Under the pieces are notes generated by a model. It was not told the origin of the DNA, did not search any database, and saw only the letters and a list, made by a program, of their open reading frames with translations. From NCBI GenBank assembly GCA_029204225.1, contig CM055095.1, positions 78,618,403 through 78,682,402 on the forward strand: a DNA stretch of 64,000 nucleotides, in the 5' to 3' direction. Source of the DNA: Diphasiastrum complanatum. Lineage: Eukaryota > Streptophyta > Lycopodiopsida > Lycopodiales > Lycopodiaceae. Position numbers and translations under genes: made by a program. Of the stretch, positions 45,156 to 57,253 are shown piece by piece. Every line of letters begins with the position of its first letter. Within the stretch, counting starts at the first letter, position 1.

Positions 45156-47450
45156 TCAAAAATGGTGAACTCCTGAACTTTGTCGCAACACGAACAAGAC
45201 ACGAAGTTCGAACGAGAACAATTTGCGATAGTCAACGTGTCTTTAACTCGAAGCACAAATGATTCGTGAATCAATCGCGAATGGTAAACACACCTCCAGG
45301 ACCGCGAAACGAAAAGAATGAAACAAACGAAGAGAAATCCTTTGCACTGCCAGCTGGCAGCTCAACGGGCTTCATGCCCAGCTGAAACAAATAGCAACGA
45401 CAGAGACTAACTAGATAGTTGATTAGCATTAACTAGTCTTGTGATTCTACGTTTAGCTATCTTGTAAACTCCACACAGTGGAGGTATAAACAATCCTCTC
45501 TGGATCATAACTACGTAAGAAGAAGAAGAGAAAAAGAAGAGAGACAGTGAATACAGAGGTCTGTAAGAAACAGAGAGAGAGAGAGAGAGGTAGCAAATAG
45601 AGTAAGAAAGCAAAAATTTCATAGCTGTGCATGAAAGTCTGCCAACGAGCAGAACACAGCGAAAGAGCAGAGAGCCAATCTGCCAACGAGCGAGACATTG
45701 ACGATCTCGCTCTAAAACCAAACTGACAATATAATCGCTCTATTTCATGTATCTCTTGGTCTTGTGCTGTGTCTCTTGATTGCTAGAATAAAATATGTTA
45801 TGTGATGCGTAGTCGAGTGTCTGGGATCCCGTAAGAGCTTTCGCACAAAAAGAAAATTCAAAAATAGAAAATTGTTCCGAATCAGAATAGAGGACAAACA
45901 CAAAACACAAAGAAAAAAATTTAAACAAGTAAGGTAGAGTAAAAGGACACTTCCTTGCTGCTCCAAGAACCTTACTTGAACCTTCAAGAAACTGTAAAAA
46001 ATAGATCCAAAATGCTTTGCCCATGTGGCTCCCCTTTGATGCTTTTGACTAGCTTCCAATTGCTACTTGCCTCTTGGTGTTGATGAAGCAATTCAAGATC
46101 AACATCTTGATCTTCCAATAAAACATCAAGGACTTTGCATTTATAAACATCTGTTGATAGATCCCCTACTCCAGAGGATCTGTTTACTACTGTTTCTCTT
46201 TCCTTGCTATTTCTTCAGAACCGTTTGCCTGTTACCAAGCTTAAAGACATTTATCAGATGTCTTCTTGATTTAACAATGCCAACCCAAGCAGAAGGGACA
46301 ATGTTGTTGTAGTACTTTCTTTATGTCCTACCTATCAGAGGACTACTCAGAGACGTCACTCTTCATATTGGACGATGTTGCTCTGCTTTCGCATTGGCGT
46401 CTTCGGTCGTCACTTGGAAAAGCGTAGATCCTCGTTTGCTTACATAAAACCAAGTGCTTATTGTTGCCAGTCTTTATCACAAAAACTGTTTTTCACCAAT
46501 TGTCGCAATTGGATTAGAATGTCTTATTGCTATAGGTGGTTGACATTCTCAAAATTGGAGAGCTCTCAACAACTCCACAACTTGTATGCTCGAGTGCTTT
46601 CCATGTGTCTTTTTGTTTTGTCACTTGTATCTGCCATTAACGATTTCATCTTTGGTTTCTTGGTAGATTCTATCTTCTGGGAGGTCTGTATCCTCCATTT
46701 GCCTCTAAGTGTTTCCGTGGATATTCTCTCAGTTGAAGTTCCAGTCTCAAGGAAAACCTTTGATCTGCAGGTTGCACAAACTTTGGTTATCAGTCTCAAG
46801 GGAATGGACTCATCATCAAGAAATTGGTGGTAGGAACAGATTTGGATGGACGGTTTGATAATAGAAAGGAAACATGATGAAGACTTGGTGGAAGGGTGAG
46901 GAGACTAATAGTTCTACAGTTGCAGCCTTGGACCCTTGCAATGCTGAGCTTTGACCACCACTTGCTAGGTGAGGAGCTCACTTTATTTGCAGGTTCACGT
47001 TGTCTTCGTCTTTCTTTTTTCTGTAGCTCTTTCTTTTGGTCCGTTACTTCTGGATCTCTTTGTACTTCATAAGAGGGGATTCAACTATCATTTCTCCAGA
47101 GAGTTTCTTTTGATCAAGGTTGATCTGACTCATCTATTGCTTAAGTTTTGTCCTTTCCTCCTCAGCTTCCGGGATCTTTCTCTTTATTTGTTCTAGCTGC
47201 TTCACCTGCTTCTTAGATCTTCGTTTGGCTGATCATCCATTGTAGGTGGCAGTTGGTCTCCACAGGACATTTGCAATGATCTATCAGCTACTTCGGTAAG
47301 ACTATCAAAATTGGGGATTTCTCAGAAGAACAGTAAACTGATGATAAACAAACAAATGGAAGGAAGGGTGGTGGTGGTGACATTGGTAGATGGTGCGTGA
47401 GGATGGGTGTAGAGGTATGGCAAGAGGTTGGTTGAATAAGGAGACTGATT
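45156..47450 (-). other. Unassigned region, probably retrotransposon-derived
   Basis: 45156-45330 has GAACGAG and TCGCGAATGG motifs like those in the copia-1 LTRs, so it may be a diverged relative of that LTR. A short GA run lies at about 45570-45590. At about 46980-47220 the minus strand shows a broken Lys/Glu/Gln-rich frame (KKQVKQLEQIKRKIPEAEEE, then INLDQKKLSGEM) that looks like a coiled coil. I cannot name it. None of the short ORFs here is believable as a complete gene. Confidence 0.35.
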
Positions 47451-47498
47451 TTCCAATGCTTGTGTTTCCCTTTCTAAAGGGAAACACAAGCATTGGAA
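47451..47498. repeat. Perfect 23-bp inverted repeat with 2-base spacer
   Basis: Left arm 47451-47473 (TTCCAATGCTTGTGTTTCCC plus TTT), spacer CT, right arm 47476-47498 exactly complementary. Confidence 0.97.
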
Positions 47499-48632
47499 TA
47501 CTTCTTTTGATTGAGTCGCTTTGGATTGCCCATCTGTCTTCTTTAGCCCTTTCTTTTTCAAATTAGACTTGTGACCTTGGCTGTCGATCTTGCTGATGTT
47601 GTTGCTGGCAGCGCTGCTCTAGTGGATCCGAGCAGATCCACTCTCTACCCCCCCAAAAAATCTGCTGGTGGAGATGTTGTTGCTGATAACTGCTCATGTT
47701 CAAGGTTGGATTGGTGTGTGGAACATGTAGTTGAAACATGTTGAACATGTGACTGGACTAAAGATTGAACAAATTTTAACTAAATTTGTTTCGACCTTGC
47801 TGTAGTCGACTCAAATATTAATATGGCAATGAGATGTAGGAATGAACTCTGATTGTACATGGATTTTTTATATTCCTCAAAAGTCCTAAACTGTTGTACA
47901 AGGTAATCTAAAGATGGATAGATGAATGAAAATGTGTTCTGGAGATGCTCTACAAAAGACTCTCTTGTAGTAGCTATTCCTCATGCAAAAATCAATCACA
48001 TAAAATAGGTGAAGAGAAACAAAGAAATAAACAAACATTACAGAGAGTGAGAACTGTATAGCACTTGTCGAACAAAACTTGCATTCATCGACATTGATAA
48101 TTCACCTTGACACGTGCAAGTTTGCATTGGTTGTAGAGTAACGAGACATACTCTGATATGCCCTTGTCAAAACAAGGCAGGGTTGGGGACACTAACATCT
48201 ATCATCATGGATAACATATGTTGTAAGATATAGCGTGAGATGCAGGTATGGTTGAGGTACTATGTCCTGAAGACCTCGTCGAACAAGAGATTCAGAACCG
48301 AATCTCTAAGTGGATTTCCGAATCCTAGATTTGTTGTGTATTGGCACATTGGAAATCTTATCTGCATGTGGAAAGACAAATAGATTTGAGTTTGTAGAAG
48401 GGGAGAAAAACTGTCAATTCCCTGTGGAGGTTGCTCTTGGTTGGACATTGTAGTAGATGACGGAATATCTGTTTCACTTTCTTTCGACAAGGACTCATTT
48501 CATATTGTCCTTTTTCATTATGGAGCTGGTGTATTGGACGGTGATTTAGTAGAAGTTTACAAGAAACTTCTCGATTGAGCAGCAAGTTTAACTGTTGGTT
48601 GCTATGGTGCTCGTGTTGTTGTCATGAAGATC
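47499..48632. other. No recognised gene
   Basis: Lies downstream, in minus-strand sense, of gypsy-like zinc knuckles. I looked for a retroviral-type protease (DSG/DTG) and RT and found none. Gln/His-rich minus frame near 47600-47740 is unassigned. Confidence 0.45.
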
Positions 48633-48914
48633 CTATTGTGATTTATAACTGGCATGACGGGCATGTAGGATCTTGGTCGGTTGTCTCGGGCAGTCTTTGA
48701 AACTATGTTTTCTGATACAGTCAGGACACTTAGGATGGTACTTGGTCTTGACTGGACAATCAACCATGAAGTGGCCAGTTTCACCACAGATGAAGCATCT
48801 GGTGTGCAGTGGCCCTTGTATAACTGCATAGCCATCTTGTATGGCTAGTGGGTCTAGACTTTCTGATGGATAATTAGGATAAGACAAGGAATTTCCAGAT
48901 TGGGATGGGTGTTC
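48633..48914 (-). pseudogene. Gypsy-like gag C-terminus with two zinc knuckles
   Basis: The minus frame contains CFICGETGHFMVDC and CPDCIRKHSFKDC, two CX2CX4HX4C knuckles separated by KTKYHPK. In frame upstream (EHPSQSGNSLSYPNYP...) it joins the inserted LTR at 48915-49685. Together with the gag at 49690-50811 it forms one gag interrupted by that LTR. No protease or polymerase follows. Confidence 0.7.
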
Positions 48915-49685
48915 TGTTGAATTTCACACGTGTGGATTGTCCACTACATGTACTTGTGATCTCCTAAGGTGTATAGATGCACCAAGATCAAGACTAGATT
49001 GAGATTCAAGATCTATCTTTGATTCTATGGCAAAAACACACTACTACATGCATTCAATCACTTCCAACTCTCACTCACACGTGTGGGAAGTGTTCCAAAA
49101 GTATTCTAAGTAAAAACAAGCTGCTCTCCTCGGGTAGAGAGAGAAAAACCATCATGAGCTCTCGGGTAGAGAGAGAAAGCTAGAAATTCAATGACACTCA
49201 AAATCCACTCAATCTCAAAATCAATTAGATCCAAAAGGAGGAGTACAATGATACTAATAGATTCATGAGCTACCACTATGCTTAACTATGATTGGATCAC
49301 ACTTTGCCACCTCTTAATCCTATTGGACCATTGATCCATGCACCTCTAAATTCTATTGGACTATATTCAAGCACACCTCAATTTTCTATTGGACCTCACA
49401 AGGTTCCACCTCTAAATCCTATTGGACCTCTTAAGCTTCATCAAACAAAAGCATGACACTTGTCTACACTCTAATTGGCACAAGTTTGGCTCTATTTTGG
49501 CTCAATAGTGGCATTACAAGTGGAAATGGATAATTTGCCATCTATGCCAAATTTGACCCTATCAACATCCTACACCTAAATGCTTGACTATGAAATTCTA
49601 TGAGACCCCTATATCAAACATTTTGATTTACTTTACAATTCTCCACACGTGGGAACATCCTCCACACATGTGAGATTCACTTACA
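48915..49685 (-). repeat. Probable solo LTR of the copia-C family inside gypsy gag
   Basis: Starts TGTTGAATTTCACACG and ends GATTCACTTACA. GACTAGATTGAGATTCAAG and adjacent blocks match the copia-C LTR in the same orientation. Its ends also carry CACACGTGTGG and CCACACATGTG in inverted arrangement. The gag frame is interrupted exactly here. I could not find a clean 5-bp duplication, so the exact ends are uncertain. Confidence 0.5.
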
Positions 49686-49689
49686 AACT

Positions 49690-50811
49690 TCTATCATAAA
49701 AAAATACCAAGCTAGATTTTTGCCAATTTCTCACATGTTCTTCATATTGTTGAACTGTATGTGCTTGGATAGATCGATATGAAGGACAAGCATCAACAGG
49801 ATGCGTAGCCCGGTAGTGTGGGCACCATATTGTTTGTCGTCTATAAGGTACCTGTGCACGGTTTGACTGACCAGACATACTGCTTTGGATGGACTTCAAG
49901 GTAGTTTGGAACTCATTGGTGAATTTCTCTATCTGTAGTTGGTGTTGCTTATTAAGCAACTCCAACTGGGATTTCCAAAGCTGATCTCGGTTGTCCTCGA
50001 TCGGCTTCGACTCATTGACAGGAGCATGTGGTGCTCGTCTTTTCCTAGATTCGTCAACATCTGATCCTTCGTCTTCTTCCTGGATGGCATCAGACATAGC
50101 TAGCTTTAGACTCGTGTATTCATCATTGGATTTAAGCTCGCATCTAATCCATCTTGGAAGGCCGACTAAGAACCAGATGATGAGCATCTGTTCAGAGGGC
50201 TGTTCTTGTACTTGACTTTTGAGATGTTTGAAACGCTCAATATAGTCTCGTACTTGTTCGTCTTTTGTCATTTTGATATTACTTAGCTTGACAAAAGGGC
50301 TTTCTATCAAGCGAAATGGCTTGAACCGTTTGATAAAGGCCTCCTTCAAGAGTGACCACTCACGTTTATCTTCACGATCAAGGCTAAAAACTCATTCTCG
50401 TGCTCGATTGATCATGCTCATCGAGAAGAGTTGAATCATGGCGTCGGGTGATGTCTCGCCATATACATCACATGCATTTTCAAAGATTTGCAAAAATCTT
50501 TCAGGGTCCGAACTATCGTCAAACTTTGGTAGGTCTAGTTTTGGTGTACGTCTCTCAAGAGGAGCTTCATGGGTAGCAGGGACTGCATTAAGGTTGGTTC
50601 TGGCCTGTGAGGAGTCAGCACCATAAAAATGGGGTCGTGCGCGTGAAGACTCGGCTCTATCAGGTTCTTGTCCATCGAACGGATTTGTGGATGGCTCTTG
50701 GAGTTCGGCTCTCATTCGGTAGAACCTATAACGTCTGATTTGTTCAGCTACAGGGGATCGGATCTCGTATGGATAATCGTCTGGTACTTGAGGATCGTTT
50801 TGTTGGTCCAT
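49690..50811 (-). pseudogene. Ty3/gypsy-type gag
   Basis: Starts MDQQNDPQVPDDYPYEIRSP (50811). The retrotransposon gag domain begins LDLPKFDDSSDPERFLQIFE with NACDVYGE and continues, after a short break at about 50391, with KEAFIKRFKPFRL, LSNIKMTKDEQVRDYIERFK and QMLIIWFLVGLPRWIRCEL, then a basic linker KRRAP and a coiled helical stretch. The order matches plant gypsy retrotrans_gag domains. The break near 50391 (no overlap of frames) and the inserted LTR make it defective. No pol was found, so it may derive from a gag-only element. Confidence 0.82.
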
Positions 50812-50989
50812 TGGGTATTGGTGATTTTTGTCTGTGTTTGGGTTTTTTTTTTTTTTTTGGGGAGGGGGGTTGGTCCCTACAGTTTACGGTTTACGGCTAC
50901 GGAGGTACGGGTGATTGTGAGCTGATGCGGGTGACAGATGGTTGCGGTTAGCTGCATACAGTTACATTTAGCTGTGGTTTTCAAATCTT
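50812..50989 (-). other. Gypsy gag leader fragment
   Basis: T15 and G-rich runs (about 50846-50872) and GTTTACGGTTTACGGCTACGG-type repeats. No PBS or LTR boundary could be identified. Confidence 0.4.
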
Positions 50990-52740
50990 GTAATAGGAGG
51001 AAAGACACCATTTGAGATGTTGTACAAGAAAAAGCCTAAGGTAGATTATCTTAGGATTTTTGGCTGTGTATGCTTTGTGCATGTGCCTTTGGAAACTAGG
51101 AAAAAGGAAGATCCTAGTGTAGTAAAAGAAATTTTTGTAGGATATGCATCTACCAAAAAAGCATACAAAATTTATTTACCCTCTACTGACAAGAATGTTG
51201 TTAGTAGAGATGTGATCTTCCAAGAAGATTAGAAGTTGAACTCGGATGATGCACAAGTCAAGGAGTCTTATGCAAGATCAATCATCAATCTTGATGTTGT
51301 TCAAGAAGAGGTGAGGCCGAGGCTGGAGGAGGATCAAATTCAGGCTACCACACCAAGAAGATCTACACGAGCAAGATCTGAGCCAAGTAGACTCACATAT
51401 GATGCTAAAGGAAGTCAAGTGGAAGGTGAAAACTTCCTATCATACACTTTTTATATCAGATGAATAGCCTAATGATGTTCAAGAAGCACTTCAATCCAGA
51501 GAGTGGGTTGAAGCAATGACCCAAGAGTTTGAAGCCTTGATGTCAAACAACACATGGGAGCTTGTGGAGCCACCAAACAACATGCATGTGATTGGATGTA
51601 AGTGGGTATTCAGAATCAAGTATAATCATGATGGATCTATCAATAAGTATAAAGCAAGACTTTGTGCCAAAGGCTACTCATAGATCAAAGGTCTTGACTA
51701 TGAAGACACCTTTGCACCAATTGCAAATATGGTAACAATTCGAATACTCATCTCTCTTGCATGTTTTCACAAATGGAGTATGTTCTATCTTGATGTTTCT
51801 AATGCATTTCTCAATAATTACCTTGAGGAGGAGATTTACATGGAGCAGCCCCCAGGTTTTGTGAAGGAAGGTAATGAATCAAAAGTTTGTCTTTTGTTCA
51901 AAAGTCTATATGGACTTAAACATGCACCAAGGTCTTGGTATGCAAGGCTCAACTCCTATCTCATATCACTCGGATTTTGTCTAAGTGGTTATGACCCTTC
52001 ACTGTATTATAAGTTTGTAGATAACTTTGTAACTATTCTTCTCATCTACGTAGATGATATCATTCTTTGTGGAAACAATGAGAAGTTAGTTGAAGAAACT
52101 AAGCATGCACTTGGTACTGAGTTTAAGATGCAGGACTTAGGAGTTCTTCACTATATTCTAGGCCTTGAAATAGATTTTTGGAAAGGTTGTGCATTTATAA
52201 GCCAAAGTAAATATGCACTTTCCATGCTCAAGAAATTCCATATGGAAATTGTAAAGGCATAGATACACCTATGGAGCACACTGTAAAAGTTCCTATAAAA
52301 GATGATGAAAAATCCTTTGTGGACATCACTCTTTATAGGAGTCTTATTGGCTCACTTATTTGGTTAACAGTGACTAGGCCTGATCTAAGCTTTTGTGTTC
52401 ATAAGCTAAGTCAACACATGTAGAATCCAAAATTAGATCATTGGAAGTTGGCTAAAAGAGTCTTGAGGTATATATCTTCTACCTTGGATTATGGATTATT
52501 CTACAAAGGAGAAGATCTGACTTTGATTGCTTTTTCAGATTCAGATTTTGCAGGAGACAGGTTGGATAGGAAATCCACAAGTGCTTATTATATATTTCTT
52601 AGAGGGAACTTGGTTTCTTGGCTATCAAAGAAGCAGGCAACTATTTCCTTATCATCCTGTGAAGCTGAATACAAATCTCTTACAACCACAACAAAGGAGG
52701 TTTTATGGATCAAAAGGCTACTTTTGGAGCTAAAGTGTTA
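50990..52740 (+). pseudogene. Copia-D integrase C-terminus, RT and RNase H, interrupted by LINE-2
   Basis: Plus-strand frames: GKTPFEMLYKKKPKVDYLRI and FGCVCFVHVP (integrase end), KEIFVGYASTKKAYKIY, then RT from 51490 with EWVEAMTQEFEAL, KHAPRSWYARLNSY, LLIYVDDIILCG (YVDD active site) and VLHYILGLEI. After a frameshift and stops at 52260-52440 comes RNase H with FSDSDFAGDRLDRKSTSAYY and LSSCEAEYKSL. RNase H stops at LLLELKCY, where LINE-2 is fused in frame. In-frame stops (51230, 51462, 51681) show it is dead. Confidence 0.88.
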
Positions 52741-54730
52741 TGCAGATGAAGATACTGTTGCTGCTGACGAAGAACTCCAGAAGACTCCACCGGGCAAGGC
52801 GGCCTCCACTGTTCGCGCGAGCTCTTCTGCCAAAGCTCTGTTCTCAGAAATCCTTCGAAAATCGCCAGTAATCAAAGAGAGATATGGGAGGAAGCCCAGA
52901 CGCGCTGCTGACAAGAACGAAGACCATGGTAGCTCCTTCCACCCGGTCAAAAAACGCAAGAGCAAAGATGGATCCTGGGTGGTCTCGGCTAATGAAAGTC
53001 TCACCAGAGCAGTTGAAGCCTTCTCCATCCACCCTAAAGAAGGGACTCTTTTAGAGGGCGTCAGACGTCCCACGGAACCGTCGCAAGGATATCGTCAAGA
53101 AAAGCCTACAAACCTTGACAAAACGGTGCTCACCACCACTGATAAGACTAACTCACTGGCAATTGTCGCGAACAATAAGATTTCAGGTGCCGAAGGAGAT
53201 GGCAGCAAAGGCACCATGCAGGAACCTCCATTCAACAATTCACTGCCCCTGGAGTCAAAGGGCAAAGCGACAATGAATACAGCTCCATATGTTCAAGCGA
53301 CCACCGCAGCAGACATCCTGAGTGATCCTGACTCCCAATTTGCGGTAACTGGATCTGACCTCATTCAACCCAGCTTAGGGGTCCCCTCAGAAGAAACGGT
53401 TTTCCTGGACATTGACCTAGCAGAATTCGACCACGCGGTCAATCAAATTCGCATTAGCACAGTCGTGGTTTCTTTCTAGGAAGGACAGTTTCCAACTTCG
53501 AAGCTTTCAACTGGATCAAGGCGGAATGGCGAAAGCGAAGCCTCACCCTCGAAGGAGTCCGCACCCTGGGAAGGAATCACTATGCGGTTGAGAGATGCAC
53601 GATATAGAAGGGGCTATCCGAGCTATGGCAATGTCTCTAGAAATGGCACTCGGGTGCACAGTTATATTTCAGCCATGGGACACAGATCTAACCACTACCA
53701 GCAGAAGCCGCTGCCTCTCAGTCTGGGTGGAGTTCCCTTTTTCCTCTCCCTCTTCTGTCGCCACTACTTGGACAAAATGCTCCCAGTCCTAGGGAAACCG
53801 CTTGTAGTTCCCAAACTGGAACTAGTTCTTATTCTCCTCACGTCAAGGGCTGCATACTTTGGGATGTCAACAAGCCGGTCCCCAAGACTGTTACGATTAG
53901 AAGCGGAGACAAACTCTTTGCGGTACCAATGATCATCAAGGGCCTTTTGGGGTGCTGCTTTCGGTGCTAGGAGAAGGGACACATGATTAAAGACTGCCCG
54001 AAGGACCCACCTGCCCATCTTTCTCAAGGCAAAAAACGAGAGGAAGCAGTCGAGCAAGCACCAGGTCTAGCGCCAGCACCAGTTCCAATGGCAAAGACTC
54101 GTGCGGGAGGTGAGGAGTTAGATGGAGAGGGATGGCAGGTGGTACACCGAGGCAAAATAAGCCAATGCACCTTGGAGAGGTCATGATCCATAAAGGCGGG
54201 TTGTTCTGCCCAGCAAGAGACGAAAAAGGCAACAAAAGTACGAGACCAATCGCATCATGGAGGACCAGAATGAAGAACAATGATGAAGGCCAAGCGCGAA
54301 GCAACTGCAGAGGACGCATGGAAGGACCCCAAAGAGAGCAAGAAAACAATGGCAATCAGACCCAGCAAAACAGTGTTCCAGGCCAGCTCAGCGACCTTGG
54401 TGAATCCCGAAGAGGGTGCACACAATGACTCACAAACGACGCGTGGCACGGTACCTCAAGCAGAGAAGACACAAGCAACAAATCTAGTGACTAAGACGAC
54501 AGCCTCCCCTTTGTCACCTGTCTCTGGGATCAGGGCTCCCCCCTCCCCGAGAGCTGGATCCTCATCCACCAGCCTGAAAGGAAGCGGAAGCATGATCGCC
54601 TCCCAGCCTGGATCCCCTTGCGAGTCCACGGCCTCCCTCATGAAAAAAGCGAGCACCAATAGCGCCAAATGAACAGACTCCGACGACGACTCAGATTCTC
54701 ACATGGATGAGTCCGTGGACTCCCTCACCT
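52741..54730 (+). pseudogene. LINE-2 ORF1 (RNA-binding, CCHC)
   Basis: The frame opens within the copia RNase H and runs 52741-53479 as a Ser/Thr/Pro-rich protein with a basic patch (KKRKSKDGSWVV). Further pieces at 53480-53930 and then CCFRC, a stop, EKGHMIKDCP (about 53955-54000) form a broken CX2CX4HX4C zinc knuckle. A further Ser/Pro-rich region reaches 54670. LINE ORF1 proteins of plants often end in such a knuckle and act as nucleic acid chaperones. Frameshifts near 53480, 53930 and 54180 make it non-functional. Confidence 0.65.
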
Positions 54731-54869
54731 TATGGATTCTTCACTGTCCTCAGTAACGATGATTGACACGTCCGAAAGCCAACAGAACCTCCCTGCTAAC
54801 CCAGCAAGGAGCCGATCCCAGAAGGCATTCCAAACAAGAGCTAGGGCGTTGCCCGCCTCCAACACCCAG

Positions 54870-55620
54870 CCTCACCCCTTCTCAGGAATGAGCTGGAACG
54901 TCAGAGGACTGGGTGACCCTTCTGGAAAAGTCTCCATCCAAAAATTCGTAGATGACCTGAAGCAAAAACCAATCTTCATTGCGATTCAAGAAGCAATGTG
55001 AACAAGTTTTGGCTCCACCATATCTCCCAACACATCGGGAGGGAGTACCAACTGGTGGGTCACGGCCCCGACGCAGGGGACATGTACGCCTTCCTACTGG
55101 TCGGACCGAAGGCCACAATCTCCAAGCAAGGCTAGGCAGAGCAGTGTGGGCTGAGATAAACTACAATAGGACCAAGCTATTGTTGGCATATGTATATGCA
55201 CCCAATGTTGACACCGAAGGAAAGGAATTTTGGGAGGCTCTCCAGGAAGAGCTACCAGACACACCCAGGATCATTGCGAGAGACTTCAATATGACTGAGA
55301 ACACCGCTGATAGATCGGGACACTCAAAAACTATGTGGGGGACTGAACTGACGAGCTGGACAAGCTTCAAAACAGGAGCGGACCTGACCGACATGGTTCT
55401 CCTAGAAGATGACCCTGGCCCTGCACGCATGACCTGGGACAACGGATGCCCCGGAGCAGAAAAGCGTAGAGCCAGACTTGACCAATTTTACGCGTCACAA
55501 GGAGGATGGTGGTTCAGCAGTGCATCCAAAGTGATGGTCCACAGGGACCAAGCCCTCTCAAATCACTGCCCAATCTCCGGGAATGGGGTGCCCAAAACAG
55601 TCATGGAAGAGACGGCTACT
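54870..55620 (+). pseudogene. LINE-2 endonuclease (APE-like) domain
   Basis: Reads MSWNVRGLGDPSGKVSIQKF (N-terminal N of the active site), IAIQEAM (the QE motif), stop, then in the next frame AYVYAPNVD, IIARDFNMTENTADRSG (usual GDFN with Gly changed to Arg), MTWDNG, RRARLDQFYAS, and SNHCPIS (usual SDHxPI with Asp changed to Asn). Two catalytic-region substitutions and a frame change show that the nuclease is dead. In active LINEs this domain nicks target DNA for target-primed reverse transcription. Confidence 0.85.
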
Positions 55621-55820
55621 TCAAACTCAACACATCCCTCCTCAAAGACGAGCTCCTATCTGAGAAATTCAGAGGCATGTGGAAAAACATCCCACGGAAT
55701 AGAACAACAAAAGAATTTTGGGAGCACGCAACGGAAGCAACAATCAATTTCTTCTGAGAGGCAGGCAAGGCGAAAGCGGCTGCTAAACACCAGCAACGCT
55801 CCCAACTGTCACAAAGACTA

Positions 55821-56640
55821 GACCACTTACATTGGCAGGAGATCCAACCAAGACACGATTACCTTCACTCTCAAGTCCACCTGGTGGCAACAAAACTCAG
55901 GGCCTTGGATGCAGCCGAGACAGCCGGTGCCAGAGTCCAATCCAGAACCAACTGGATCCGAGAAGGAGATGCGTCGTCAAGATACTTCTTTAACCAGCTC
56001 TGTCTCAAACACAAAAAAGAAGACATCAATGCAGTACAAAACCAAAATGGTCAAGTGTGCATCAAGACGGACAATATTCAGGAGGTTTTCACCTCTCACT
56101 TTTATGAGCTCTACCAGCCGAGGGCGCTTGGGCCAACTGAAAGACAATAGCACCCTGACTGTACCTGCAAGTATGGTACACCAAAACAGAGTGATTGCCA
56201 TGAAGAAAGTGTTGGAAGTGCGCCAGAAGTGATTTCAGCATTCCACTGGGCAGGAAGCTGGGAGTTGGTGACGAGAAGCATTTCGGAAAACGACGCCAGT
56301 TTGGCTTTCAATCTGGCGAAAGAGCGGCGGGTGGCCTGGTAAGCTAAAAATTGCATGGGGCGAATCAGGGGACAACAGACCATGGGCAATACAGCGCAAG
56401 GGATTCAACGTGGTCAAGGATTTCCGAAGCCACGACGACTGGATCACCTTAGAGCTTGCACTCAGCTTTTAGTGCAGGTCACCGAAAATATGAGGAGCTG
56501 GGGCGGGACCACCAAGTCCTTCAGGTCAAGCCTCAAGTGGATCGAAACGGAAGATGGCAAGTAGCTAGCTTGACTCTCAGCGCACCAAGGATACCTGACT
56601 ATTCGAAGGGATGCACCATGGCATGACACACTCAACAAAG
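55821..56640 (+). pseudogene. LINE-2 linker with deleted reverse transcriptase
   Basis: TNWIREGDASSRYFFNQLCL and FTSHFYELYQP are the conserved stretch just before the RT palm of plant L1 elements. The palm motifs, including F/YADD, are absent; sequence jumps at about 56150-56300 to a C-terminal part (AWGESGDNRPWAIQRKGFNV-like). The deletion removed the polymerase core. Confidence 0.75.
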
Positions 56641-56641
56641 T

Positions 56642-57253
56642 GTGGGACATGCAAATGGCTTTAAGCGATTATGGGCGGATTCAATCAGTGGCAAGTCCAA
56701 GTTCCTAATATGGCGCATCTACCATGGCGCCCTCTACACGAAAATATGGCAAAAACGAATCAGAAAGGGGACAGGGGCTTGTGACAGATGTTCCTCGGAC
56801 CTTGACTCCATCAAGCATGCGTTCTGGAGCTGCTCCTGCTCTCGGCAAGGTTGGGTGACGCTAGCATTCCTGTGGGAGCTCACCTTCGAAATCAAACCTA
56901 AGATGAATATTCACAGTATGATTTTTGGAAGAAACACAAGCCTGCCCAGACACCAATTAGCGGCCTGGCGAGTTCTGCGGGCGTGCGCGCTTGAAGATAT
57001 TTGGCAAACTCACGTCGCCTTCGCCTTCGGAAGCCAACACAGCTCGACAGATCTGCTGAACGTGATCACTAATGCCTGCACTCAAGCGGCAATCAGGGAG
57101 CCACCTGGCTCATCCAAAAACGCCCCGTTCGACTTGCTCGTAAAAGTGATGGACACCGTCAACTCAAGAAATTTGAGCCTGAGACCGGTGGGCAGAATCA
57201 AAAGACTCATGCTGATGCGAGCAGTAGTGCTAAGGAACAAGCATCGAAGATGA
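56642..57253 (+). CDS. LINE-2 C-terminal zf-RVT-like domain
   Basis: A 203-codon open frame. FKRLWADSISGKSKFLIWRI then YHGALYTKIWQKRIRKGTGA, CDRCSSDLDSIKHAFWSC (CxxC...H...C zinc-binding pattern) and AWRVLRACALEDIW resemble the zinc-binding region in reverse transcriptase found downstream of plant LINE polymerases. The ORF ends RNKHRR. It has lost its N-terminal polymerase, so it would produce only a short basic protein if expressed. Confidence 0.7.
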   Translation: MGHANGFKRLWADSISGKSKFLIWRIYHGALYTKIWQKRIRKGTGACDRCSSDLDSIKHAFWSCSCSRQGWVTLAFLWELTFEIKPKMNIHSMIFGRNTSLPRHQLAAWRVLRACALEDIWQTHVAFAFGSQHSSTDLLNVITNACTQAAIREPPGSSKNAPFDLLVKVMDTVNSRNLSLRPVGRIKRLMLMRAVVLRNKHRR

